This document shows, one piece after another, positions 1-7,097 of a DNA stretch of 12,241 nt (positions are counted from its first letter, which is position 1; every line of letters starts with the position of its first letter). The DNA is from an uncultured Pseudomonadota bacterium. GTDB taxonomy: Bacteria > Pseudomonadota > Gammaproteobacteria > Burkholderiales > SG8-41. Location of the stretch: assembly GCA_946885605.1 (NCBI GenBank), contig CAMPGR010000118.1, positions 1 through 12,241 on the forward strand, given 5' to 3'. The notes below the pieces were generated by a model. It worked only from the letters and a program-made list of their open reading frames with translations, ran no database searches and was not told where the DNA came from. The position numbers were made by a program, and so were the translations under genes.

Positions 1-410
1 TGCTTGAAGAGATCGCGCACGCGCGCCGCGCCGAGCAGACGTTCGAGGCCGCCCGGCGCGTCCTTCCCGCCCTTGGGCGTTGCCTTGCTGCCCTCGGGCG
101 GCCATGTGATCGGCTTCACGAAGCGGCCTTCGATGCTCGTTCCCTTGCTATAGATCGCCTCGACGTTGCCTTTTGCCACCTCCTCCTTGAAAACGGTGTA
201 GGGAATGGTGACCGGCTCGCCCGGGCTCGGGAGAAAAAGCCTGACCAGCAGGTAGTTGACGAGCAGGATCGTGAGAAATGCGAGCCACGCCCCGCGCGGG
301 ACGTTGGGCGGCCGCGGCGCGCGCGGTGTGTCGGACTTGCGGGCGGGCGGCTGCCCGGTCTCCGCGGAGTTACGGTTCTGCCTCGCTTGCGTCGGCCAAC
401 TCATGCTCAT
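1..410 (-). CDS. ftsH: FtsH-like ATP-dependent zinc metalloprotease, N-terminal fragment (runs off left edge)
   Basis: The visible 136 residues are only the N-terminal part; the AAA ATPase and zinc-protease domains would lie beyond the left edge. Residues 1-40 are a polar, Pro/Arg-rich cytoplasmic leader. Residues about 41-61 form one membrane segment (AWLAFLTILLVNYLLVRLFL). The segment after it, with IPYTVFKEEVAKGNVEAIYS and GRFVKP, matches the small periplasmic domain found at the start of FtsH proteases. FtsH proteins are membrane-anchored hexameric proteases that degrade misfolded membrane proteins and some regulators. Two in-frame ATGs compete, at 410 and 404. The second has GGGA about 8 bases upstream, so 404 is equally likely. 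The gene lies 117 bases after cydB on the same strand and could share its transcript. Family assignment rests on the N-terminal domain alone, so a divergent FtsH paralogue is possible. Confidence 0.72.
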   Translation of the reverse strand, partial: MSMSWPTQARQNRNSAETGQPPARKSDTPRAPRPPNVPRGAWLAFLTILLVNYLLVRLFLPSPGEPVTIPYTVFKEEVAKGNVEAIYSKGTSIEGRFVKPITWPPEGSKATPKGGKDAPGGLERLLGAARVRDLFK

Positions 411-511
411 GTCCCGTGTCGCGCGCAGGACCCACCCCATCTCGCGCCCTCCCGGTATGACCGCCTTTTCGCTGTGTTCATTCCCACAAGCAAAAAGTTC
501 GACGAGGCGGG

Positions 512-527
512 GCGCGCACCCGCGCGC
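512..527 (-). terminator. GC-rich hairpin just after cydB, possible weak terminator or attenuator
   Basis: A perfect 6-bp inverted repeat, GCGCGC-ACCC-GCGCGC, lies immediately downstream of the cydB stop codon. On the minus strand a run of five T follows at 492-496, but about 16 bases after the stem. That is too far for a textbook intrinsic terminator. It may only weaken read-through from cydB into ftsH, or stabilise the cydAB mRNA 3' end. Confidence 0.3.
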
Positions 528-1529
528 TCAGTGATATCCGATGTCCGCGCGCACTTTGCCGCGAAACACCCAGTACGACCACCCCACGTACATGAAGATG
601 ATGGGAATGAGAAAGAGCGTGCCGATGAGGAGAAACGCCTGCCCTTCCGGCGCGGTTGCGGCGTCCCACAGCGTGATCCGGTGCGGCACGATGTACGGCA
701 GCAGGCTGATGGCGAGACCGAGGTAGGAGAGCAGGAAAAGCCCCATCGATGCGATGAACGGCGCAACGTCGTTTCCGCGCGCGAGCGCACGCCATAGCCA
801 GAGGGCGAGCACCGCAGTGATGACGGGAACCGGGGAAAAGTATGCGATGTTCGGCCAGGAGAACCAGCGCTCGGCGATGCGCTCGTGCAGCAGCGGCGTC
901 CACACGCTGACGAGCACGATAAACGCCAGCACGCCGGCGAGCGCGATCCGGGCGCGCGTGCGCGCCCAGTTCTGCAACCGCCCCTCGGTCTTCATGACGA
1001 GCCAGGTCGCGCCGAGCAGGGTGTAACCGAACACGAGACCCACCCCGACAGCCAGCACAAACGGATGCACCCAGTCCCAGGTGGACCCGACATACTGTCG
1101 GCCGTCGGTGTCGAACCCGAGGACGAACTTCCCGAGTATGCAGCCCTGCGCGAAGGTCGCGACGAGCGAGCCCCAGAAGAACGAGCGGTCCCACTTCTTG
1201 GGGCTCATCGCGGTCGGGCGGAACTCGAACGCGACACCGCGAAAGATGAGTCCCAGCAGCATGGCGAGCACGGGAAAGTAGAGCGCCGGAAAGATGATGG
1301 CGAACGCGACCGGGAAGGCAACGAGCATGCCTATACCGCCCATGATCAGCCATGTCTCGTTACCGTCCCATACCGGCGCGACCGAGGCCATCATCGTGTT
1401 GCGTGCCCCCTCATCCGGTACGAATGGAAAGAGTATGCCGACGCCGAGATCGAATCCGTCGAGCAGCACGTACATGAATACGCTCAGCGCGAGGATCGCG
1501 GTCCAGATCGGCACGAGGTCGAGAATCAT
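528..1529 (-). CDS. cydB: Cytochrome bd quinol oxidase subunit II
   Basis: This is the integral-membrane partner of CydA in cytochrome bd, which oxidises ubiquinol and reduces oxygen to water without pumping protons. The 333-residue length is normal for the family. Family hallmarks are the N-terminal LLDGFDLGVGILFPF segment (Asp24 and Asp27), the WDGNETWLIMGG motif at 54-65, and the C-terminal FMYVGWSYWVFRGKVR segment typical of the cyanide-insensitive-like branch. Many hydrophobic stretches alternate with short loops, as expected for an eight- or nine-helix protein. The ATG at 1529 lies 13 bases after the cydA stop, so the two genes form an operon. No CydX-like small membrane peptide is encoded in the 117 bases downstream, and the cydCD assembly transporter is not in the window. 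Confidence 0.95.
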   Translation of the reverse strand: MILDLVPIWTAILALSVFMYVLLDGFDLGVGILFPFVPDEGARNTMMASVAPVWDGNETWLIMGGIGMLVAFPVAFAIIFPALYFPVLAMLLGLIFRGVAFEFRPTAMSPKKWDRSFFWGSLVATFAQGCILGKFVLGFDTDGRQYVGSTWDWVHPFVLAVGVGLVFGYTLLGATWLVMKTEGRLQNWARTRARIALAGVLAFIVLVSVWTPLLHERIAERWFSWPNIAYFSPVPVITAVLALWLWRALARGNDVAPFIASMGLFLLSYLGLAISLLPYIVPHRITLWDAATAPEGQAFLLIGTLFLIPIIFMYVGWSYWVFRGKVRADIGYH

Positions 1530-1542
1530 GATCGCGATCCGC

Positions 1543-2910
1543 CTAGCGCGTCGCGGCCGAGAGCGGGCGTGCCGGGCGCCGGTCCTCGCGCGGCTCCGGC
1601 AAATCTTCCGGCATGCCGCGGTGAACGAGTCGCACGAGGTAATAGAAGCCCGCGCCGAACACGATCGCGTACGCGGCGACGTAGAAGAAGAGCGAGAGCG
1701 CGACGTCGGCGCCGGTCAGAAACGGGGTCACTGCCTCTGCGGTGCGCAAATGGCCGTAGACCACCCACGGCTGCCGCCCGACTTCCGTCGTGAACCACCC
1801 TGCCGTCACCGCGATATAGCCGACGGGTATCGACCACGTCGCCGCGGTCAGGAAGGCGGTGGAGCCCTGGAGCCGCCGCCGCGCCCACATGATCCACGCC
1901 CATATCGTCAAGCCGGCCATGACGAGCCACATCGCGACCATAACCCTGAACGAGTAGAACGTGATCGCAACCGGCGGGCGCTCGTCACGCGGGAAATCCT
2001 TGAGCCCTGGCACGTGGCCGTCCCAGTCGTGCGTGAGATACAGGCTCGCGAGCTTCGGGATGCCGATCTCCGCATGGTTGGTTTCGTTCGCCTCGTCCGG
2101 TATCGCGAAGATGATCGCCGGCTGCCCGGGGCCGCCTTCCCAGATGCCTTCGATGGCCGCGAGCTTCTGCGGTTGGTGCTCGTAGGTGTTCACGCCGTGA
2201 AGATCGCCGAGCACGGCCTGCAGGGGCACGAGCACCGATGCGAGCAGCATGCCCATCATCAGCATGAGGCGCGACTCCTCCACGAAGCGATTGCGCCTCA
2301 AGTACCACGCGCCGACGCCGATGACCGTGAAAGCGGTGGTGAGATAGACCGCGACGACGGTGTGCATGAAGCGGTATGGAAAAGAGGGATTGAAGATCGC
2401 CGCGAGCCAGTCGGTCGGCACGAACCGGCCATCGACGACTTCAAAGCCGGCGGGCGTCTGCATCCAGCTGTTTGCAGCGAGGATCCAGAACGCGGAGAAG
2501 AGCGTGCCGAGCGCGACGATGATCGCGGAGGCGAAGTGCGCCCACGGCGGCACCAGCTTGCGCCCGAAGAGGAGCACGCCGAGAAAGGCCGCTTCGAGAA
2601 AAAAGGCCGTAAGCCCCTCGTAGCCCATGAGCGGGCCCACGATGCCAGCCGTCTGCTCCGAATACCGGCTCCAGTTCGTGCCGAACTGAAACGGCATGAC
2701 GATGCCCGAAACGACGCCCATGCCGAACGACACCGCGAAGATCCGTATCCAGAACGCGGACAGGCGGAGGTACGCCTTCCGCCGGGTCCACACGTGGCAG
2801 CCTTCGAGGACGGCGATGTACGAGGCAAGCCCGATGGTGAACGCGGGGAGGAAAAAGTGAAATGCGATGAGAAAGGCAAACTGGATGCGCGAGAGCAGTA
2901 AGGGATCCAC
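1543..2910 (-). CDS. cydA: Cytochrome bd quinol oxidase subunit I, short Q-loop type
   Basis: This is the catalytic subunit of cytochrome bd, carrying hemes b558, b595 and d and the quinol site. I place the start at the GTG at 2910, giving 455 residues, because GGAGG at 2917-2921 sits six bases upstream and the product begins MDPLLLSRIQFAF as family members do. Longer in-frame readings add a Cys/Arg-rich leader foreign to the family. By motif comparison with E. coli CydA the ligands are present: His18, His183 and Met324 (in FRVM), Glu98 and Glu106, and Q-loop Lys249 and Glu254 (QKLAAIEGIWE). GRQPW at 378-382 is the family signature. The protein is about 65 residues shorter than E. coli CydA, which fits the short Q-loop branch that includes cyanide-insensitive oxidases. 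It is followed directly by cydB. Confidence 0.95.
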   Translation of the reverse strand: MDPLLLSRIQFAFLIAFHFFLPAFTIGLASYIAVLEGCHVWTRRKAYLRLSAFWIRIFAVSFGMGVVSGIVMPFQFGTNWSRYSEQTAGIVGPLMGYEGLTAFFLEAAFLGVLLFGRKLVPPWAHFASAIIVALGTLFSAFWILAANSWMQTPAGFEVVDGRFVPTDWLAAIFNPSFPYRFMHTVVAVYLTTAFTVIGVGAWYLRRNRFVEESRLMLMMGMLLASVLVPLQAVLGDLHGVNTYEHQPQKLAAIEGIWEGGPGQPAIIFAIPDEANETNHAEIGIPKLASLYLTHDWDGHVPGLKDFPRDERPPVAITFYSFRVMVAMWLVMAGLTIWAWIMWARRRLQGSTAFLTAATWSIPVGYIAVTAGWFTTEVGRQPWVVYGHLRTAEAVTPFLTGADVALSLFFYVAAYAIVFGAGFYYLVRLVHRGMPEDLPEPREDRRPARPLSAATR

Positions 2911-2916
2911 GCAGAA

Positions 2917-2921
2917 CCTCC
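2917..2921 (-). promoter_or_regulatory. Ribosome binding site fixing the GTG start of cydA
   Basis: On the minus strand GGAGG lies six bases before GTG at 2910-2908. This is the strongest Shine-Dalgarno match in the upstream region, and it rules out the 37-residue longer reading beginning at 3021. Confidence 0.8.
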
Positions 2922-3046
2922 GTTTGCAACAGCCTCGGTCGATGCTACACCAAGTCGTGTGAAAGCATAACCGCGGGCGGACCGACGGGATGGATATCGT
3001 CCGTATGCGTGAGCATCCCACGCTCGAGCCGCGTATCGCTTATCAT
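2922..3046. promoter_or_regulatory. Divergent intergenic region between cydA and the AI-2E family gene
   Basis: This stretch of about 125 bases must hold the promoters for cydAB (leftward) and probably the transporter gene (rightward). I could not find a convincing -35/-10 pair in either direction. No FNR-type box (TTGAT-N4-ATCAA) is visible, although oxygen control of cydAB is common. The location is the only support. Confidence 0.35.
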
Positions 3047-3051
3047 GGAGG
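3047..3051 (+). promoter_or_regulatory. Ribosome binding site for the AI-2E family transporter gene
   Basis: GGAGG at this position is five bases before TTG at 3057 and 17 bases before ATG at 3069. The spacing favours TTG as the start, although ATG is the stronger codon. The ATG at 3045 overlaps the site itself and is unlikely to be used. Confidence 0.5.
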
Positions 3052-3056
3052 CCCGG

Positions 3057-4157
3057 TTGCGTACAACAATGACGAGTCCCTTGGAATCGCCCACCCCCTC
3101 TCCCATGCAGGACAAGCCTTTCGTGGTGCTGCTCGTTGCGGTATCGCTTGCCTTCGCGTTGATCCTGTGGCCTTTCTATGCGGCGGTTTTCTGGGCGACG
3201 GTTCTCGCCATCCTGTTTGCACCGCTCTATCGCAGGCTCGCGCGAGCGATGCGCCAGCGCTGCTCGCTCGCGGCGTTCTCCACCGTCATACTCATTCTCG
3301 TGCTCGTGATCCTGCCCTCCGCGCTCATCACCGGGATGCTGCTGCAGGAGGGCTTCCAGATGTACGAAAAACTGCGCTCGGGGGAGTGGAACCTCGGCGC
3401 CTACGCAAGGCGGATCTACGAAGCGCTGCCGCCGTGGACAACGGCGCTCCTCGACCGCTTCCAGCTCACGAACCTCAGTGAAGTGCAGGAAAGATTTGCG
3501 GCGGGGCTCAGCCGAGGCCTCCAGTTTCTCGCGGGACAGGCGCTCAATATCGGGCAGAACACGCTCGATTTCGTGGTGAGTTTTTTCATCATGCTCTACC
3601 TGCTCTTTTTCCTGCTGCGCGACGGTCACATGCTGACCCAGCGCATCCGGGCCGCGGTCCCGCTACGCGATGAGCTGCAGCGCAAGCTGTTCCGCAAGTT
3701 CACCGAGGTCATCCGCGCCACGGTGAAGGGCACGATCGTGGTGGCGATCGTGCAGGGATTCCTCGGCGGGCTCATCTTCTGGTTCCTTGGCATCCATGCG
3801 CCGGTCCTGTGGGGCGTCGTGATGGGGTTTCTGTCGCTCCTGCCGGCTGTAGGCACCGGGCTCGTGTGGGTGCCCGCTGCGATTTACCTGCTCGCGACGG
3901 GCTCTGTGTGGCAGGGGGTGGTGCTCATCGCCTACGGCATCCTCGTGATCGGGCTCGTCGACAACCTGCTACGGCCCATCCTCGTGGGCAAGGACACGAA
4001 GATGCCGGACTACGTGATCCTCATCTCGACCCTCGGCGGCATGGCGGCCTTCGGCCTGAACGGCTTCGTGATCGGACCGCTGATCGCCGCGATGTTCATG
4101 GCGGCGTGGGGCATCGTCGCCGCATCGAAGTCGCAGACGTTAGCGGCGCCGCGCTAG
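3057..4157 (+). CDS. AI-2E/PerM family membrane transporter
   Basis: This is a polytopic inner-membrane protein of the AI-2E exporter/PerM superfamily. Members export autoinducer-2, permeate ions or act as Na+/H+ antiporters; the substrate here cannot be told from sequence. With the TTG start it has 366 residues, normal for the family. Two helices near the N-terminus (about 20-55) are followed by a helix near 72-95, a soluble middle region, and a C-terminal block of closely spaced helices. Family-type motifs are LLPAVGTGLVWVPAAIYLL (about 261-279), DNLLRPILVGK (about 302-312) and GLNGFVIGPLIAA (about 333-345). Start choice is uncertain: TTG 3057 has GGAGG at ideal spacing, and ATG 3069 gives 362 residues. 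Its stop overlaps the end of the convergent 127-residue gene by four bases. No functional link to the oxidases is evident. Confidence 0.9.
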   Translation: MRTTMTSPLESPTPSPMQDKPFVVLLVAVSLAFALILWPFYAAVFWATVLAILFAPLYRRLARAMRQRCSLAAFSTVILILVLVILPSALITGMLLQEGFQMYEKLRSGEWNLGAYARRIYEALPPWTTALLDRFQLTNLSEVQERFAAGLSRGLQFLAGQALNIGQNTLDFVVSFFIMLYLLFFLLRDGHMLTQRIRAAVPLRDELQRKLFRKFTEVIRATVKGTIVVAIVQGFLGGLIFWFLGIHAPVLWGVVMGFLSLLPAVGTGLVWVPAAIYLLATGSVWQGVVLIAYGILVIGLVDNLLRPILVGKDTKMPDYVILISTLGGMAAFGLNGFVIGPLIAAMFMAAWGIVAASKSQTLAAPR

Positions 4158-4537
4158 GCGCAGGCCGGAACGAGCCGGATCGGAAAAAGCAGCAGGACGA
4201 TCGCAACGGCCGCGATGGCGTCGCAACCCACGGTCACCGCGAGGCGAAAGCCGTCATCGTGCGGAACTTTCAATTTCCGCAGATAACGAAGCCCGGCGTG
4301 GCCGAGGACGGCGGCCGCGGCGGCGATCGTAATGACGACCAGCGCGGCGAGAAACATGGGCGGGATTCCGGTTTCTGCCGCACCGGGATGGAGCACGCAG
4401 TAAATCGCCGTTGCGACGTAGACCACGAGCAAGTGAATCGCCCACACGAAGAAGCCGAAGGCGAGATCGAGGATGCGGAAGACCGCTTCCGATTCCGGGC
4501 CCGCTTGCGCCCCGGCGTCAGTGCTGAGAGACCGCAT
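4154..4537 (-). CDS. Small membrane protein, last gene of the dehydrogenase-oxidase operon
   Basis: This 127-residue protein has about three or four hydrophobic segments: residues 19-50 with FGFFVWAIHLLVVYVATAIY, 58-84, and 99-127 ending in LLLFPIRLVPACA. The WAIHLLVVY stretch and the ending in a Pro-x-Cys pattern resemble small membrane proteins I associate with the end of caa3-type oxidase operons. That is recollection, not a search result. It may be an accessory or assembly subunit of the oxidase, since helix-bound His is common in heme or copper handling, but no catalytic motif is recognisable. Its ATG overlaps the end of the subunit I+III gene by 20 bases, with AGGA seven bases upstream, so it is almost certainly co-transcribed and translationally coupled. 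Its stop overlaps that of the convergent transporter gene by four bases. Confidence 0.85.
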   Translation of the reverse strand: MRSLSTDAGAQAGPESEAVFRILDLAFGFFVWAIHLLVVYVATAIYCVLHPGAAETGIPPMFLAALVVITIAAAAAVLGHAGLRYLRKLKVPHDDGFRLAVTVGCDAIAAVAIVLLLFPIRLVPACA

Positions 4538-7097
4538 GGGGAAATCCTGCGATGAGAAGCACCGCCGCGATTGCGACCGGCGCGGTGAAGCGCCACCACA
4601 GGAGGCAGAGGCGCAGCGTCAGGCAGTGCCATGCATCCAGCATGCCAACCGCGAGGCGGGCGATGCACCAGAACGCCATGATGGCCCCAATCGCCACGTG
4701 CGCGCCCATGTAACCGAGGAGCGTCCAGACCGCTGCGCCGTAGCTGTGCCGTGTGGCCTCGATGCCGAGGCTCTCGATCCATTCCCAGCCGAGCATCACT
4801 GCGGCGCCCGCAAGAGCCGCCGTCGCGAGCAGGCACAGCACCGTGAGCACGCGCCGTTCACGCTGGTTCATCCGCTCCGCAAGCTCGAAGAAACCGAGCG
4901 CGAGCGCGAGCACGGCAGAGAGAAGGAGCGGCTCGGCGAAGCCCGGCAGCGCCGAGCCGTCGGGCGGCCAGTCGAAGGGTTGTGCCGTCCAGAGAAACAG
5001 GTAGGCGAAGGCAAACGAAGCGACGAGCGCCGCATCCGAGATGAGCAGGACCACGAGACCCCACCATCCGACGCTCTTGTGGCCGTTGCTGTAAAGCGGT
5101 AGTGCGATGCCTCGGCCCGCATCCGCCGGCTGGCGCGGCCGTGGGCGATCCAGCGACCACAGCCAGTAGGCATATGCGGCAGCCGCGATGAGGCCCGCGA
5201 CCACGCCCAGCGCAACCGATTTGATGGTCATCGCGGCGAACATGACCGCGGTCGCCGCCGCCGCGATGAATCCGGTCCAGCCCGGTCCCGGCATCCGCAG
5301 GATTTGCTCGGGTATCGCGCTGATCGGCGCTGTGATGAGCGCTTCGCGCTCGCACGTCGGCGCATCGGGCAGGTAACCGCGGCCGGCGAGCTCATCTTCC
5401 TTGAGATGCTTGTGGTCCCACAGCGGGTAGCGCGAGGTGATCGGGACGAGGCTGCGGAATCCATGCAGCGCGGCGCCCGAAAGCCACTCGAGCGTAGGGG
5501 CATTCCACGGATTGTCGCCGGCGGGCGGGCCGTGCTTTACGTGACCCACGATGTCGATGAGCGCGATGAGGACGCCGATCGCAATGAGCAAGGCGAACGC
5601 CGACGAGACCAGGTTGAGCGCATCCCAGCCAAGACCGGGGGCATAGGTGTAGATGCGCCGCGGCATGCCGAGCAGCCCCGTGAGGTGCATCGGCAGGAAC
5701 GCGCCGTTGAAGCCGACGAACATCAGCCAGAACGCCCAGCGCCCGAGCCGCTCCGAAAGCATGCGCCTGCTGACGATCGGCATCCAGTAGTAGATGGCAG
5801 CGAAAATCGGGAACACCATCCCGCCGAAGAGCACGTAATGAAAGTGCGCGACGACGAAATAGGTGTCGTGCGCCTGCCAGTCGTACGGCACCACGGCCAC
5901 CATCACGCCGGTCAGTCCGCCGACGACGAAAGTGAAAAGAAAGCCGAGGATGAAGAGCATCGGGACGCGAAGCACAGGCTTTCCTTCCCACAGCGTCGCG
6001 ATCCAGGCGAAGACCTGTATGCCCATCGGAATCGAAATGGAGGAGCTTGCCGCCGAGAAGAAGGCGAGCGAGAGCAGCGGCATGCCGGTCGTGAACATGT
6101 GGTGCACCCACAGCCCGAAGCTCAGGAACCCGACCGCAATTGCCGCGAGCACCACCCAGGCGTAACCGGCCAGCGGCGTGCGCGCGAAGGTCGGAACCAT
6201 CATCGAGACCATCCCCGCCGCCGGCAGAAAGATGATGTAGACCTCCGGATGGCCGAAGAGCCAGAAGAGGTGCTGCCAGAGAAGCGGGTCCCCGCCCTTT
6301 GCCGCATCATAGAACGGCATGCCGAACGCGCGCTCGAGTTCGAGCAGCACATCCGCCGCGATGACTGCCGGCATGCCGATCATGATCATGCCGGCCGTCA
6401 CCAGCATGTACCAGGCGAAGATGGGCATCTTGTCGAGGGACATGCCGGGGGCGCGCGTTTTCAGAATGCCGACGATCAGCTCCACGGCGGCAGCGACCGC
6501 GGCGATTTCGACGAAGCCCAAGCCGAGCAACCATATGTCGGCATTGATGCCGGGCGAATGGCGCGGTCCGGTTAGCGGCGGATACATGAACCAGCCGCCG
6601 TCCGGCGCGACGCCGAAAAAGAGGCTCGAGAACACCATCACGCCGCCGATCGCGTACGACCAGTAACCGAGCGCGGAGACCCGCGGAAACGGCATGTCGC
6701 GTGCACCCAGCATGCCCGGCAGCAGCAGCACCGCGACGGCTTCGACGATCGGGACGGCGAAAAGAAACATCATCACCGTGCCGTGCATGGTGAAGAACTG
6801 ATTGTAGGTCGCGGCGTCGATGAACCGCATGTCGGGGTATGCGAGCTGAATGCGCATCAGCAATGCAAGCACGCCCGCGCCGAGGAAGAAGAGGAGCCCC
6901 GTAGCGATGTAGAGGATGCCGATGTGCGAGTTGTTGACCTCCGTGAAGAAGCCGAAGCGCCGCGGGAACGACCATGCGATGCGCAGGCGCTCGAAGCCGT
7001 CGGGGCCGGCGGATTGCGGATAGATCACTCGCATTGCACCCGGCGCACGCTGTTCGTCGGGGCCCGCGATGCCGGGGGCGTCGAGGGGGATGCTCAT
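4518..7097 (-). CDS. ctaD: Cytochrome c oxidase, fused subunit I + III (caa3-type, heme-copper)
   Basis: This is the catalytic subunit of an aa3/caa3-type heme-copper oxidase, 859 residues, with subunit I (about 45-520) joined to subunit III (about 610-859). Ligands are visible: heme a His105 (HGTVMMF) and His420; heme a3 His418 (VVAHFHYV); CuB His283, His332 and His333. GHPEVY at 282-287 supplies Glu285 and the Tyr287 that cross-links to CuB His283. Against classic A-type enzymes the K-channel Thr and Lys are Met358 and Gln361, and the D-channel asparagines are Val123 and Ser141, though Asp134 remains. The ATG at 7097 overlaps the coxB stop as ATGA, so I chose it over a much longer in-frame reading that covers coxB. 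Residues 545-605 form a soluble linker. ctaA, ctaB and ctaG are not in the window. Confidence 0.95.
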   Translation of the reverse strand: MSIPLDAPGIAGPDEQRAPGAMRVIYPQSAGPDGFERLRIAWSFPRRFGFFTEVNNSHIGILYIATGLLFFLGAGVLALLMRIQLAYPDMRFIDAATYNQFFTMHGTVMMFLFAVPIVEAVAVLLLPGMLGARDMPFPRVSALGYWSYAIGGVMVFSSLFFGVAPDGGWFMYPPLTGPRHSPGINADIWLLGLGFVEIAAVAAAVELIVGILKTRAPGMSLDKMPIFAWYMLVTAGMIMIGMPAVIAADVLLELERAFGMPFYDAAKGGDPLLWQHLFWLFGHPEVYIIFLPAAGMVSMMVPTFARTPLAGYAWVVLAAIAVGFLSFGLWVHHMFTTGMPLLSLAFFSAASSSISIPMGIQVFAWIATLWEGKPVLRVPMLFILGFLFTFVVGGLTGVMVAVVPYDWQAHDTYFVVAHFHYVLFGGMVFPIFAAIYYWMPIVSRRMLSERLGRWAFWLMFVGFNGAFLPMHLTGLLGMPRRIYTYAPGLGWDALNLVSSAFALLIAIGVLIALIDIVGHVKHGPPAGDNPWNAPTLEWLSGAALHGFRSLVPITSRYPLWDHKHLKEDELAGRGYLPDAPTCEREALITAPISAIPEQILRMPGPGWTGFIAAAATAVMFAAMTIKSVALGVVAGLIAAAAYAYWLWSLDRPRPRQPADAGRGIALPLYSNGHKSVGWWGLVVLLISDAALVASFAFAYLFLWTAQPFDWPPDGSALPGFAEPLLLSAVLALALGFFELAERMNQRERRVLTVLCLLATAALAGAAVMLGWEWIESLGIEATRHSYGAAVWTLLGYMGAHVAIGAIMAFWCIARLAVGMLDAWHCLTLRLCLLWWRFTAPVAIAAVLLIAGFPHAVSQH

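Noticed and set aside
407..481. A 24-codon frame downstream of cydB as a CydX-like peptide
   Set aside because: The product is basic and polar with no membrane helix, unlike CydX or related small subunits.
1294..2901. A 535-codon plus-strand open frame across cydA and cydB
   Set aside because: It is antisense to two clearly recognised genes, its translation is Arg/His/Asp/Glu-rich with no domain, and GC-rich coding DNA often leaves the opposite strand open.
5304..6575. A 423-codon plus-strand open frame opposite oxidase subunit I
   Set aside because: Highly charged, repetitive composition typical of antisense shadow; the minus-strand frame carries all the oxidase ligands.
4518..7097. Reading the subunit I+III protein as a nitric oxide reductase (eNOR-like) because the proton channels are altered
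   Set aside because: The GHPEVY motif with the cross-linking Tyr287 is intact, which favours an oxygen reductase; NO activity is not excluded but is not supported.
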